This document shows positions 51,385 through 60,410 of a stretch of 64,000 nt of DNA, one piece after another (position 1 is the stretch's first letter; each line of letters starts with the position of its first letter). The stretch comes from Streptomyces plumbidurans. Its GTDB lineage: Bacteria > Actinomycetota > Actinomycetes > Streptomycetales > Streptomycetaceae. Location: positions 209,072 to 273,071 of the forward strand of contig NZ_JAFJSY010000009.1 of the NCBI RefSeq assembly GCF_019857225.1. The letters run 5' to 3'. The translations under genes were made by a program, and so were the position numbers. The notes beneath the pieces were generated by a model that was not told the DNA's origin, did not search any database, and saw only the letters and a list, made by a program, of their open reading frames with translations.

Positions 51385-52941
51385 ATGGAACGGCGTACGT
51401 TCATGGGCGGCGGCGCGGCCGTCATCGCCGCGGTCGCCACGGCCGCGTGCAAGGGCGGATCCGCCGACGCGGACGCGAGCAGTCCGGCGTCCTCCTCATC
51501 GTCCACCGGTACGTCGGTCCGGTCCACCGGAGCCCTGGCCGCCCCCGCGAACTGGACGGCCCTCGCCCACGACCTCGACGGCAGCCTGGTACGCCCGGGA
51601 GACGCGATCTGGGCCGCGGCCCACCAGCTCTACAACACCCGCTTCGACAACCTCAAGCCGGCGGCCGTCGCCTACGTCGCCCACGCCGACGACATCCGTA
51701 CCACCCTGGCGTACGCCCGCGCCCACCACCTCCAGGTCGCGATACGCAACGGCGGCCACTCCTACGCGGGCTGGTCCTCCGGCAACGGCAAGCTGATCGT
51801 GGACGTCTCGAAGCTGAAGCAGATACGGGTCAGCGGCGGCCAGGCCGTCGTCGGCGCCGGTGCCAAGCTGATCGACGTCTACCGGGGCCTCGCCGCGAAG
51901 GGCGTGACCATACCCGCCGGCTCCTGCCCCACCGTCGGCGTCTCCGGACTGGTCCTGGGCGGCGGCCACGGCGTGGTCTCCCGGGCCTACGGCCTGACCT
52001 GCGACAGCCTCACCCGGGCCACGCTGATCACGGCGGACGGCAAGCAGGTGGTCGCCGACGCCACCGAGAACAAGGACCTGTTCTGGGCCCTGCGCGGCGC
52101 CGGCAACGGCAACTTCGGCGTCGTGACCGAACTGCACTTCAAGACCCACCCGGCCCCGCAGGCGGTCACCGGCTATCTCACCTGGCCCTGGTCCAAGGCG
52201 GCCGCGGTGCTCAGGGCCTGGCAGGAGTGGGGCCCGTCCCAGCCGGACGAGATCTGGTCCTCCCTGCATCTGGAGAACGCCGCGGGCGGCACCCCGACCG
52301 TCTCCGTCGCCTGCTTCTCCATCGGCACCTACGGCGAGCTGAAGAACGCGGTGGACCGCCTGGCCGACAAGGTCGGCGCGAACGCCACCAGCGTCTCGCT
52401 GCGCCGCCGCGGCTACGAGGAGGCCATGGAGATCTACGCCGGCTGCTCCTCGTTCTCCTCCCAGGCGCAGTGCCACCTCCCCGGCACCACCCCCGGCCGC
52501 TCCGCCCAGGGCGCCCTCCAACGCGAGACCTACGCGGCCCGCTCGGACTTCTTCGACCGCTCCCTCTCAGCCACCGGCATCCAGACCCTGCTCAAGCAGA
52601 TCAGCTCGGTGCGCGGCGGCTCCGGCAGCATCGCGCTGACCGCCCTCGGCGGCGCCGTCAACCGCGTCTCCCCCACAGCCACGGCCTTCGTCCACCGCCG
52701 CTCCCGGATGCTCGCCCAGTACATCGCCTCCTGGCGCCCCGGCACCACAGCCCAGTCCTGGCTGACCACGGCCCACAACGCCATGACCCCGCACGCCTCC
52801 GGCGCCGCCTACCAGAACTACACGGACCCCACCCTCAAAAACTGGCGCAAGGCCTACTACGGCGAAGCGTCCGCCCGCCTGACAACAGTGAAGAAGCAGT
52901 ACGACCCAACGGGTTTCTTCGCCTACCCGCAGTCCCTGTAG
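51385..52941 (+). CDS. Tat-exported lipoprotein, FAD-linked (BBE-type) oxidase
   Basis: 518 residues. The start MERRTFMGGG has the Tat RR motif and ends in a lipobox (VATAAC, Cys22), so it is probably a Tat lipoprotein. The FAD_binding_4 domain has His125 in RNGGHSYAGW and Cys181 in AGSCPTVGVSG, the pair used for bicovalent FAD attachment. The C-terminal BBE segment is YQNYTDPTLKNWRKAYYGE...YDPTGFFAYPQSL. It oxidises sugars, alcohols or related compounds; substrate unknown. ATG 51385 follows GGGAGG. Divergent from pstS. Confidence 0.9.
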   Translation: MERRTFMGGGAAVIAAVATAACKGGSADADASSPASSSSSTGTSVRSTGALAAPANWTALAHDLDGSLVRPGDAIWAAAHQLYNTRFDNLKPAAVAYVAHADDIRTTLAYARAHHLQVAIRNGGHSYAGWSSGNGKLIVDVSKLKQIRVSGGQAVVGAGAKLIDVYRGLAAKGVTIPAGSCPTVGVSGLVLGGGHGVVSRAYGLTCDSLTRATLITADGKQVVADATENKDLFWALRGAGNGNFGVVTELHFKTHPAPQAVTGYLTWPWSKAAAVLRAWQEWGPSQPDEIWSSLHLENAAGGTPTVSVACFSIGTYGELKNAVDRLADKVGANATSVSLRRRGYEEAMEIYAGCSSFSSQAQCHLPGTTPGRSAQGALQRETYAARSDFFDRSLSATGIQTLLKQISSVRGGSGSIALTALGGAVNRVSPTATAFVHRRSRMLAQYIASWRPGTTAQSWLTTAHNAMTPHASGAAYQNYTDPTLKNWRKAYYGEASARLTTVKKQYDPTGFFAYPQSL

Positions 52942-52949
52942 GGCCCCAC

Positions 52950-53030
52950 TGCAGGGTTTTCAGGGGCGCGGGGAACTGCGCGAGAAACCACAACGAACCC
53001 GCACCCGCCAACCAACCCCCGCCGGGCTGA
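52950..53030. repeat. dispersed Streptomyces intergenic repeat
   Basis: The gap between the oxidase and PAP2 genes contains GGGGCGCGGGGAACTGCGCG followed by an ACAACGAACCCGCACCCGCC-type tail. I recognise this as a multi-copy intergenic element in many Streptomyces genomes, often between convergent genes. Only this copy was seen in the window. Confidence 0.55.
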
Positions 53031-53732
53031 TCAGGCGGCGAGATCCCGCTCTGCAGCCCCAGCAAGCTCAGACCGGGCCCCCGGAACAATCGCGCCCTTC
53101 GCAGACCGCGACCGCGACCTCACCAGCCGCCCGCCCCAAGAAGACCTCTCCACCGCTCCGACCAACGGCGTGAGCAGCGCCATGGCAACCGGCGACAACA
53201 ACAACGCCACCGCCGTCCCCAGCGCAAACCCCCCCACCACATCCGTCGGGTAGTGCACCCCCATGTACACCCGGCAGAACCCTTCCAACAGAGCCAGCCC
53301 GATCCCCACCAGCCCCAGCTTCCGGCTGGCGACGAACAGTCCGACCCCCAGCGCCATGGTGATCGTCGCGTGATCACTCACGAACGAGTAGTCGTTCTTG
53401 CCGGACACCAGAACATCAAGCCCCTGATGCGCACGGAACGGCCGGGGACGTTCGACGAACCCCCTTATCGGCACGTTCACCAGAACCGCGAGCGCCGCCG
53501 CCAGCGGCGCCCACACCACGGCGGCCATGGACGAGGCGACGTCCACCCCGCCCTGGCGCCGCAGCGACCACCAGCACCACAGCACGAGCAGCGCCATGGC
53601 GACCAGCAGGCCGTACTCCCCGACGAACTCCATGACCCGGTCGAACCAGTGCGGTGCGTCCTTGGCCAGGCCGTTGATGTCGTAGAGCAGGTCGACGTCG
53701 GGGTTCGATCCGGATGCGGCGAGTCCAGCCAT
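53031..53732 (-). CDS. PAP2-family membrane phosphatase
   Basis: 233 residues with about five or six membrane helices. The three PAP2 motifs are present in variant form: FVERPRPF (KxxxxxxRP region), SFVSDHATIT (in place of PSGH) and CRVYMGVHYPTDVVGG (SRxxxxxHxxxD-like). It dephosphorylates lipid phosphates such as undecaprenyl diphosphate or phosphatidate; specificity unknown. ATG 53732 (MAGLAASGSN) was chosen over the frame to 53825. Confidence 0.87.
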   Translation of the reverse strand: MAGLAASGSNPDVDLLYDINGLAKDAPHWFDRVMEFVGEYGLLVAMALLVLWCWWSLRRQGGVDVASSMAAVVWAPLAAALAVLVNVPIRGFVERPRPFRAHQGLDVLVSGKNDYSFVSDHATITMALGVGLFVASRKLGLVGIGLALLEGFCRVYMGVHYPTDVVGGFALGTAVALLLSPVAMALLTPLVGAVERSSWGGRLVRSRSRSAKGAIVPGARSELAGAAERDLAA

Positions 53733-53900
53733 GGTGCTGCGGCCCCTTCGTCGTCTTGTGCCCGGCGCGTTCGCACACGCCTCCATGGAACAGGAACGCA
53801 TGCTCCCGCTTACTACGTTCCACACTCCACCGAATGATCACTCAGACGTTATCGAAGAGAGACTCATCCTTGCAGCTCAGGGGGTGGGTTCACGCTCCGC

Positions 53901-54902
53901 TCACACGGTCGTGGGCAATGCTTTCGCGCCATCTTCGGTGACCCTCGTGGCACCGAAGTAGTCCCCGGTGTCGATCGGGTCGAACCGGATCACGGCACCG
54001 GTCCGCGGCGCGTCGATCATGTACCCGCCGCCGACGTAGATCCCCACGTGGTGGATGGCCCGGGAGTCGGTGGGGTCGTTGGAGAAGAACACCAGGTCGC
54101 CGGGGAGCAGCTCGTTGCGCTTCGGGTGCGGCCCCGCGTTGTACTGGTCGTTGGCGACCCGCGGCAGCGTGATCCCCACGCTCTCGTACGCGGCCTTGGT
54201 CAGCCCCGAGCAGTCGAACCGCCCGTTGTCCTGGGCCGTGCCGTTGCCGCCCCACTGGTAGGGGGTGCCGAGCTTCTTCTGCGCGTAGTCGATGGCGCCC
54301 GCGGCCTGCTTGGAGGGATCGACCCTGGTGACGGGCGCGGCGAAGCTCTCCTCGAGCGTCGTGATCGTCTTGACGTAGTTCCGCGTCTCCTTGTACGGCG
54401 GCACGCCCCCGTACTTGATCACCGCGTAGGACCCCGCGTTGTACGAGGCGAGCATGTTTTCGGTCAGATTCCCGGGTACGTCCTTCACGTACGAGGCCAG
54501 CTGGCAGTCGTACGACGCGGCGGACGGGATCGCGTCCTGCGGGTCCCAGACGTTCTTGACGCCGTCGCCGTTGCCGTCGATGCCGTGCGTGGCCCAGGTG
54601 CCCGGGATGAACTGCGCTATCCCCTCCGCGGCCGCCGCGCTCTTGGCGTTGGGGTTGAAGCCGCTCTCCTGGTAGAGCTGGGCGGCGAGCAGTGCGGGGT
54701 TGAGGGCGGGGCAGAGGTTGCCCCACTTCTGCACGACGGCCGAGTACGCCGCCGGCACGGCTCCCTTCGCCAGGGCCTTGGTCCCGCCGCCCACGCCGTT
54801 GATGAGGTTCCCGGCGACGATGTACACCCCGACGACGAGCAGCATCACGAAGGACAGCGCCGAGCCGACGGCCACGGTCGCCAGGATCCATGCCTTACGC
54901 AC
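53901..54902 (-). CDS. lytic transglycosylase - NlpC/P60 bifunctional wall hydrolase
   Basis: 333 residues. An uncleaved N-terminal helix (AWILATVAVGSALSFVMLLVVGVYIV) is followed by an SLT-type transglycosylase domain (Glu79 in LYQESGFNP, AQFIPGTW, MLASYNAG) and a C-terminal NlpC/P60 peptidase (Cys in RFDCSGL, His in HHVGIYVG). Such two-domain enzymes open the wall for conjugation or secretion machines (VirB1/CwlT type). GTG 54902 follows GAGGGG; TTG 54908 is in frame. It lies 1.3 kb from the T4SS-like cluster, transcribed away from it. Confidence 0.9.
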   Translation of the reverse strand: MRKAWILATVAVGSALSFVMLLVVGVYIVAGNLINGVGGGTKALAKGAVPAAYSAVVQKWGNLCPALNPALLAAQLYQESGFNPNAKSAAAAEGIAQFIPGTWATHGIDGNGDGVKNVWDPQDAIPSAASYDCQLASYVKDVPGNLTENMLASYNAGSYAVIKYGGVPPYKETRNYVKTITTLEESFAAPVTRVDPSKQAAGAIDYAQKKLGTPYQWGGNGTAQDNGRFDCSGLTKAAYESVGITLPRVANDQYNAGPHPKRNELLPGDLVFFSNDPTDSRAIHHVGIYVGGGYMIDAPRTGAVIRFDPIDTGDYFGATRVTEDGAKALPTTV

Positions 54903-55024
54903 AGTCAACCGCCCCTCGCCGCCCGGGAGTCCGTTCGCCCACGTCAGTGTAGGGGCGACTGCCGCGATCTGGGGTGATCACACAGAAGGTGACAGCCAGT
55001 CAGCACTATTCCGGCCAGGGCTCG

Positions 55025-55798
55025 CTACGACTCTTCGGCCGCGTCCCGGTACAACTCGGCCGCCTGCGCCCCGAGCACCACGCTGTAGGAGACGTCGTCG
55101 GTCTTCCCGCCCTGCTCGTATCCGCCGAGGACGCCGACGACCTGACGGTCCCCGTTGACCCAGGGGCTGCCGCTGGTCCCTCCGGAGAGCCCGGGGCACG
55201 CGATGCGCTGCTGGGTGCGGCTGTGCGGGGTCGGCTTGTTGGTACAGCTGACGGGGGCCTCGCGGGAGTCGGGATAGCCGGTGACGGTGACGGCGGTGGC
55301 CCCGGTCGCCATGCCGGTCACGAAGCGGTTCGCGCCGACCACGTCCTCGACGCCCTTGCCGTCCCGGTCGCCGAGGACGGCGAAGGCGACGTCGCTGTCC
55401 TCGTCCTGCCCCTCGGACCAGCCGTCGGGCAGGAACGTCCGCCGTATCTCCCATGTCCCGTACGGCGCCCGCCCGTTGCGGTATCCCGGCACGAACACGA
55501 GGTCGCCGTCCCCGTCCAGGCAGTGGGCCGCGGTGACGACGAGGTCCCGGTGCGGGCTGTGCACCACGGACGCGGTGCAGAAGTGCCCCCCGGCGAGCGA
55601 GGCTGTGCGGTCGGCGTCGAAGAGCGCCCCGACCCTCGCGTTCTGCAGGCCCGCCGCCGCGACCACGGTGACGCCGAAGGGGCCCGGGCCGTCGTCGGCG
55701 GCCGCGAGCGAGGACGAGGTGACGGCCGAGACCAGGAGCACGATTACGGCGTACACGGGGCCGGTGAACCGGCTGCCGATGCGCGAGACGGCCACCAC
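55025..55798 (-). CDS. secreted trypsin-like serine protease
   Basis: 257 residues. A signal segment (VYAVIVLLVSAVTSSSLAAA) is followed by a chymotrypsin-fold domain: His in VVTAAHCLDG, Asp in EDSDVAFAVL, Ser in GGTSGSPWV with LSGG before it. The Cys pair and overall length match small actinobacterial V8/trypsin-like proteases. GTG 55798 follows GGAGG by seven bases. It is transcribed away from the T4SS-like cluster. Confidence 0.85.
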   Translation of the reverse strand: MVAVSRIGSRFTGPVYAVIVLLVSAVTSSSLAAADDGPGPFGVTVVAAAGLQNARVGALFDADRTASLAGGHFCTASVVHSPHRDLVVTAAHCLDGDGDLVFVPGYRNGRAPYGTWEIRRTFLPDGWSEGQDEDSDVAFAVLGDRDGKGVEDVVGANRFVTGMATGATAVTVTGYPDSREAPVSCTNKPTPHSRTQQRIACPGLSGGTSGSPWVNGDRQVVGVLGGYEQGGKTDDVSYSVVLGAQAAELYRDAAEES

Positions 55799-56216
55799 GC
55801 ACTGCCCTCCGTCCCTCGAACCCCCGGGAACCACTTCCACCGTACTGTCGAACCGCGCTCCCCGCCTCCCCTGCGGCCACCCCGGCCACACCTCTGCACA
55901 AACATCCCCGTCGAGCCGCTGACGGGCGACACTGCCCCCGCGGGCTGACTCTCCGTCACCGGCCGGGCCGCGGCGACCAGTCGTGGCCCGTTCCCGCTGC
56001 CGGGATACTCTTCGTACGTCAGGTTCCGGGCCCAGGCCTCATTGCCCGGCGTAACCTGCCGTGATACACAGAGTGACCTAACTGCTATTCGTACGAAACC
56101 CGCCAAGCAATGACGCCAAGTCGACATACGACGGCAGAATTGTCGGCGAGAATGAGCCCGACCTCTGCATGCCCGCAGAGGAACTGCGGAACTACCCACC
56201 AGGGGCGGTGACTTAC
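55799..56216. other. 418-bp divergent gap before the T4SS-like cluster
   Basis: No credible gene. The gap must carry the promoter of the six-gene cluster; TATTCGTACGAAAC near 56083 and GATACACAG near 56063 are possible elements. A hairpin CCTCTGC-6-GCAGAGG (56162-56181) lies 36 bp before the first ATG and could be a leader structure. Confidence 0.4.
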
Positions 56217-56525
56217 ATGCTCTTTGCGGCCGACAAGGGAGACATCAACACCATCATCGGCGGGATCGCTCCGGACTGGGGCCCCTTCGGCAGCCTGGGC
56301 AACGAGGCCAAGGTGATGATCGAGGTCGTGATGGCGGTCGCCATCCTGCTCTGCCTCGGTCTTGCCGTCTGGGGCGCCGCCAAGCAGCGCATCGGCGCGA
56401 CGGCACTGCGCGACACCTTCAGCGCGGAACAGGGCAAGGGCCTCATCATCGCCGGCCTCACCGGCGTCTTCATCATCGGCTCCCTGGGCACACTGTTCAC
56501 CATCGTGTACGGCATGGCCGTCTAA
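56217..56525 (+). CDS. two-helix membrane subunit, first gene of the T4SS-like cluster
   Basis: 102 residues: a short N-terminal segment (MLFAADKGDINTIIGGIAPDWGPFGSLGNEAKV), one long helix (MIEVVMAVAILLCLGLAVWGAA), a basic/polar loop with GATALRDTFSAEQGKG, and a second helix (GLIIAGLTGVFIIGSLGTLFTIVY). Size and topology recall VirB2/TrbC-type pilins or Gram-positive TcpE-like subunits, but there is no leader-peptidase site. ATG 56217 follows AGGGGCGG. It is probably the last-lettered member of the S. coelicolor cmd cluster. Confidence 0.8.
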   Translation: MLFAADKGDINTIIGGIAPDWGPFGSLGNEAKVMIEVVMAVAILLCLGLAVWGAAKQRIGATALRDTFSAEQGKGLIIAGLTGVFIIGSLGTLFTIVYGMAV

Positions 56526-56710
56526 CGTCCGTTCGCGGCAGACGTCCTCCGGTCCGCCCCGGGCACGCCCGGCCCCCCTCCACCCCACCCGCCCGTCGTG
56601 CCCACCGGCTGAGGTTGCATTTCCCTGATGTCGAGTCACCACAGCGCGCACGCGCGCGAACCAGCACGGCTACCGTCGTATGTATACGAGGTGGAGAGGG
56701 CGTACGCGGT

Positions 56711-57508
56711 ATGAGTCTCGGAGACGAGGGGCAGACCCGGACCAGGCTGCCCGACAGCGGCGGCGACGTGTACGGCGGCGCGCGGCGCGGCGGCCGCACC
56801 CCCTCCAGAGGCCTGGTCACCGTGGTCGGCGTGGTCGTCCTGCTGATCGCAGCGATCGCCTTCGCGAACCGTGGAGGAGACGATTCCTCTTCCACGTCCT
56901 CCGCCAACGACCCGAAGACCTCCGCGACATCGGCCACCGGCAAGACCCCCGTGAAGACGAAGGCGGCGGGGATCCCGACCGGGTACGCGCACGACCAGCA
57001 GGGCGCACAGAGCGCGGCGGCCAACTACGCGGTGGCACTGGGCTCGGCCGACATGTTCAACAAGGTCAGGCGCGACGCCATCCTGCAGACCGTCATCAGC
57101 CCCTCGCGGGTCGCGCACTTCGTGTCGAGCCTGGACAAGGCGTACACCCCGCAGTTCAACAAGAACGTCGGCCTGACCGAGGACGGCACGGCCCCGGCGG
57201 GATCCACGTTCGTCTCGCGTACGAGCCCGATCGGCACCAAGGTCACCGCGGCCACCGACAGCCACGCGACCGTCGAGGTGTGGTGCAGCGGCCTCCTCGG
57301 AGTCGCCGGGGAGAACTCGACCAACCCCGTGACCAACAGCTGGTTCACCACCACGATGCAGCTCGAGTGGACCGGCGGTGACTGGAAGATCGTGACCCAG
57401 ACGCAGAAGGAAGGCCCCGCGCCCGTCCCCGGCGACGAAAAGGCCTCCGGCGCTGACGACATGGCAAAGGCCGTCGAGGAGTACGGAGGCTTCACTTATG
57501 CCCGGTAG
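56711..57508 (+). CDS. VirB8/TcpC-like single-pass membrane protein
   Basis: 265 residues: a cytosolic head (~45), one helix (GLVTVVGVVVLLIAAIAFAN), a Ser/Thr/Lys linker and an outer domain of about 150 residues with the NTF2-like finish MQLEWTGGDWKIVTQTQ. That build (short head, one TM, NTF2-like outside) is the one of VirB8 and TcpC conjugation proteins. ATG 56711. It overlaps the next gene by 11 bp. Confidence 0.75.
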   Translation: MSLGDEGQTRTRLPDSGGDVYGGARRGGRTPSRGLVTVVGVVVLLIAAIAFANRGGDDSSSTSSANDPKTSATSATGKTPVKTKAAGIPTGYAHDQQGAQSAAANYAVALGSADMFNKVRRDAILQTVISPSRVAHFVSSLDKAYTPQFNKNVGLTEDGTAPAGSTFVSRTSPIGTKVTAATDSHATVEVWCSGLLGVAGENSTNPVTNSWFTTTMQLEWTGGDWKIVTQTQKEGPAPVPGDEKASGADDMAKAVEEYGGFTYAR

Positions 57509-58841
57509 CCGTCGCCTCGCACTCAGGCTCACCACCGCGGTGGCCGCCGTACAGACCGCCGCCGTCCTGCTGGCCACCCGCGCCGCGGCCGACCCCTCGC
57601 CGTCCCCCACCAAGTCCGCCGACAACTGCGGCCTGCTGTCCGGCCAGGCCAGGCAGATCTGCGAGGGCGACTCCGGCGGCGGGTCCTCCGGCGGCGGGTC
57701 CTCCATCGACCCCACCTCCACCCTCGACCCGCTCTCCTCCCTCGCCAAGGGATGCGCCGACGCCGCCTCCTGGACCATCGACAAGCTCAGCGACGCGGTG
57801 AAGGACACGGCCAACGTCGACTTCACCAACACCAAGTTCCTGCAGCAGTACGCGGTCGTCTTCGCCGCGTCCACGGTCCTCACCCTTTTGCTGTGGCTGC
57901 TCGCCGTGGCCAAGCGGGCCGTACGAGGTGTCCCCCTCACCACGGCCATCTCGGAGGCGATCGGCTTCCTGTGGCTGACGGTCCTCGCGTCCGCCTTCAC
58001 CCCGCTGATCCTCTACACCGTCGTATCGGCCACCGACGGCATCACCGACGTCCTCGCCAAGACCACCGGCGACCAGACCGACACGTTCTTCGGCACGTTC
58101 TCCGGCGCCCTCGACAAGGGCAACGACATCGGCGGCGGCCCCATCATGCTGATCGTGGTCTCCCTGGTCAGCATCCTCGCCGCCGGTGTCCTGTGGCTGG
58201 AGCTCGTCATCCGCGCCGCCCTGCTCTATGTCGGCGCCCTCCTCGGCACCGTCGTCTACGCCGGCCTGGTCGACAAGAACCTGTGGAGTCACGTCCGCCG
58301 CTGGGCGGGCATCATGATCGCCGTGATCCTGGTGAAACCGGTCATCGTGATCGTGCTCGGCCTCGCGGGCGCCCTGTCCACCGACGGCGGCCCCGACTCC
58401 TTCTCCGCCGTCGTCTCCGGCCTCGCGATCATCCTGCTCGCCATCTTCGCCAGCGCGATGATCTACCGCTTCGTCCCCGGCTTCGGCGACGAGATCGCCA
58501 GCGGCCGCAACAACCGCATCATGCAGGGCGCCGAGAGCAAGGCCGCCGCCGTCATCAGCTCCCCGGCCACCATGGTCGCGCAGGGCATCAAGACCCACAG
58601 CGCCCGCGCCAACGACAGCGGAGGCGGCGGCCAGTCGTCCTCCGGCGGCGGCGCCCGCCCGGCCAACCCGGTCAGCGGCGGCGTGGCCGCCCACTCCACC
58701 CGCACCCCGACCGGTGGCGGCGGCGGAGCAGTCCCCTCCGCCGCACCCGCACCCCGTTCGCCCAGCCCGGTGAACACCCCGCACGCCGGCAACAACCGCA
58801 ACAGCAGCAGCAGCAACCGCACGGGAGGTGAAGGGCGTTGA
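57498..58841 (+). CDS. VirB6/TrbL-like polytopic membrane protein
   Basis: 447 residues. A signal-like N-terminus (LTTAVAAVQTAAVLLATRAAA) and a Gly/Ser linker with two Cys are followed by about six helices (QYAVVFAASTVLTLLLWLLAV, PIMLIVVSLVSILAAGVLWLELVIRAALLY, MIAVILVKPVIVIVLGLAGAL and others). A Gly/Ser/Pro/Asn-rich cytosolic tail of ~110 residues follows. TrbL/VirB6 proteins form the inner-membrane channel of conjugation machines. It overlaps the next start by TTGA. Confidence 0.82.
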   Translation: MPGSRRLALRLTTAVAAVQTAAVLLATRAAADPSPSPTKSADNCGLLSGQARQICEGDSGGGSSGGGSSIDPTSTLDPLSSLAKGCADAASWTIDKLSDAVKDTANVDFTNTKFLQQYAVVFAASTVLTLLLWLLAVAKRAVRGVPLTTAISEAIGFLWLTVLASAFTPLILYTVVSATDGITDVLAKTTGDQTDTFFGTFSGALDKGNDIGGGPIMLIVVSLVSILAAGVLWLELVIRAALLYVGALLGTVVYAGLVDKNLWSHVRRWAGIMIAVILVKPVIVIVLGLAGALSTDGGPDSFSAVVSGLAIILLAIFASAMIYRFVPGFGDEIASGRNNRIMQGAESKAAAVISSPATMVAQGIKTHSARANDSGGGGQSSSGGGARPANPVSGGVAAHSTRTPTGGGGGAVPSAAPAPRSPSPVNTPHAGNNRNSSSSNRTGGEGR

Positions 58842-60397
58842 CGACCGAGTCCCACCTGTCCCATCCGGTCACGCCCCGCCGTACATATCTCATCGGCCGC
58901 GCCCGGCCGAACGCGATCGTCGGCCGCAACCGCGAGTCCGGCGAGATCGTCCTGATCATCGCGGGCGCGTTCCTCGGCATGATGTGCGGGCTCCTGGTCC
59001 CCGTCCTCTCCCTGCGCATCGTGCTGCTGATGGGCTTCCCGCTGCTCGCGCTGGCAGCGGTCTACGTGCCCTACAAGCACCGCACGTTCTACAAGTGGTT
59101 CGAGATCAACCGCAGTTACAAGCGCACCCTCAAGCAGGGCACCCTGTACCGCTCCGGGGTCATGGAGGCCGGCACCCGCCTGGACGGCCGCGAGATCGAG
59201 ATCGGGCCCCCGCCCGGCATCGGCCGCATCACCTGGCTGGCCGCCCCCTTCGGACCCGACGAGATCGCCGTACTGCTGCACGCCGACCGCAGGACGGTCA
59301 CCGCCGCCATCGAGATCGAGGGCCCCGGCGTCGGCCTGCGCGACTCCGAGGACCAGGAAGCCCTCGTCGACCGCTTCGGCACCCTGCTCAAGCACGTCGC
59401 CAACGGCGACGGCTTCGTCACCCGCCTTCAGATGCTCGCCCGCACCCTGCCCGCCGACCCCGACGCCCACGCCAAGGACGTCGCCCTGCGCGGCGACGAC
59501 AAGGCTCTGGGATGGCTGCAGGGCTCGTACGACCAACTGCAGTCCATGGTGTCGACGAGCAGCGAGCAGCACCGCGCCTACCTCGTCGCCTGCATGCACT
59601 TCAGCCGAGAACTGGCCGCCGAGGCGAACGCGATGGCGCGCGCCGCACGGCCGCAGAACGGCCGCAAGGTGGACCGGGACGCCGGTCTCGCGGTCGTCAT
59701 GGCCCGCGAGCTCACCGACATCTGCTCGCGCCTGCAGGAGGCCGACATCCGCGTCCGGCAACCGCTGGGCCAGGGCCGGCTCGCCTCGCTCATCCACTCC
59801 ATGTACGACCCCGACCACCCGATCGACCACATCCAGGCGATGACCAAGCGCAACGCCTGGCCGGCCGAGCTGGACGCCATGGAGCCGACCTACCTCCAGG
59901 CCAAGACCCGCGAGTCCTCCACCCGCGCCCCCTGGTGCCACGCCACGGCCTGGGTGAAGGAGTGGCCGATGACCCCGGTGGGCGTCAACTTCCTGGCGCC
60001 ACTGCTGGTCCACACCCCGGACGTCATCCGAACGGTCGCCGTGACGATGGATCTCGAGCCCACCGAGGTAGCCATCGAACGCATGCTGACCGAAAAGACC
60101 AACGACGAGGCGGAGGCCTCCCGCGCCGCCAAGATGAACCGCACCGTGGACCCGCGTGACGTAGCCGCCCACAACCGTCTCGACCAGCGCGGCGAGGACC
60201 TCGCCAGCGGCGCGGCCGGCGTGAACCTCGTCGGCTACATCACCGTCTCCTCCCGCTCCCCCGAGGCCCTGGCCCGCGACAAGCGGACCATCCGGGCATC
60301 GGCCGGAAAGTCGTACCTGAAGCTGGAGTGGTGCGACCGGGAACACCATCGCGCCTTCGTGAACACACTTCCGTTCGCCACCGGCATCCGAAGGTAG
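58838..60397 (+). CDS. SCO6880-family protein: VirB3-like helices plus N-terminal half of VirB4
   Basis: 519 residues. Two helices near residues 37-78 (IVLIIAGAFLGMMCGLLVPVLSLRIVLLMGFPLLAL) precede a large soluble domain (HRTFYKWFEINRSYKRTLKQGTLYRSG...PWCHATAWVKEWP...GYITVSSRSPEAL). This is the PrgI/VirB3-fused N-terminal region of VirB4 ATPases without the ATPase domain, which is encoded next. TTG 58838 follows GGAGG by nine bases and overlaps the upstream stop. No P-loop is present. Confidence 0.85.
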   Translation: MTTESHLSHPVTPRRTYLIGRARPNAIVGRNRESGEIVLIIAGAFLGMMCGLLVPVLSLRIVLLMGFPLLALAAVYVPYKHRTFYKWFEINRSYKRTLKQGTLYRSGVMEAGTRLDGREIEIGPPPGIGRITWLAAPFGPDEIAVLLHADRRTVTAAIEIEGPGVGLRDSEDQEALVDRFGTLLKHVANGDGFVTRLQMLARTLPADPDAHAKDVALRGDDKALGWLQGSYDQLQSMVSTSSEQHRAYLVACMHFSRELAAEANAMARAARPQNGRKVDRDAGLAVVMARELTDICSRLQEADIRVRQPLGQGRLASLIHSMYDPDHPIDHIQAMTKRNAWPAELDAMEPTYLQAKTRESSTRAPWCHATAWVKEWPMTPVGVNFLAPLLVHTPDVIRTVAVTMDLEPTEVAIERMLTEKTNDEAEASRAAKMNRTVDPRDVAAHNRLDQRGEDLASGAAGVNLVGYITVSSRSPEALARDKRTIRASAGKSYLKLEWCDREHHRAFVNTLPFATGIRR

Positions 60398-60410
60398 GGG
60401 CTGAGCTCTG

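Noticed and set aside
53889..53910. PHO-box-like GTTCACGCTCC-GCTCACACGGT
   Set aside because: It lies at the 3' end of the transglycosylase gene, not before a start, and the second unit is poor.
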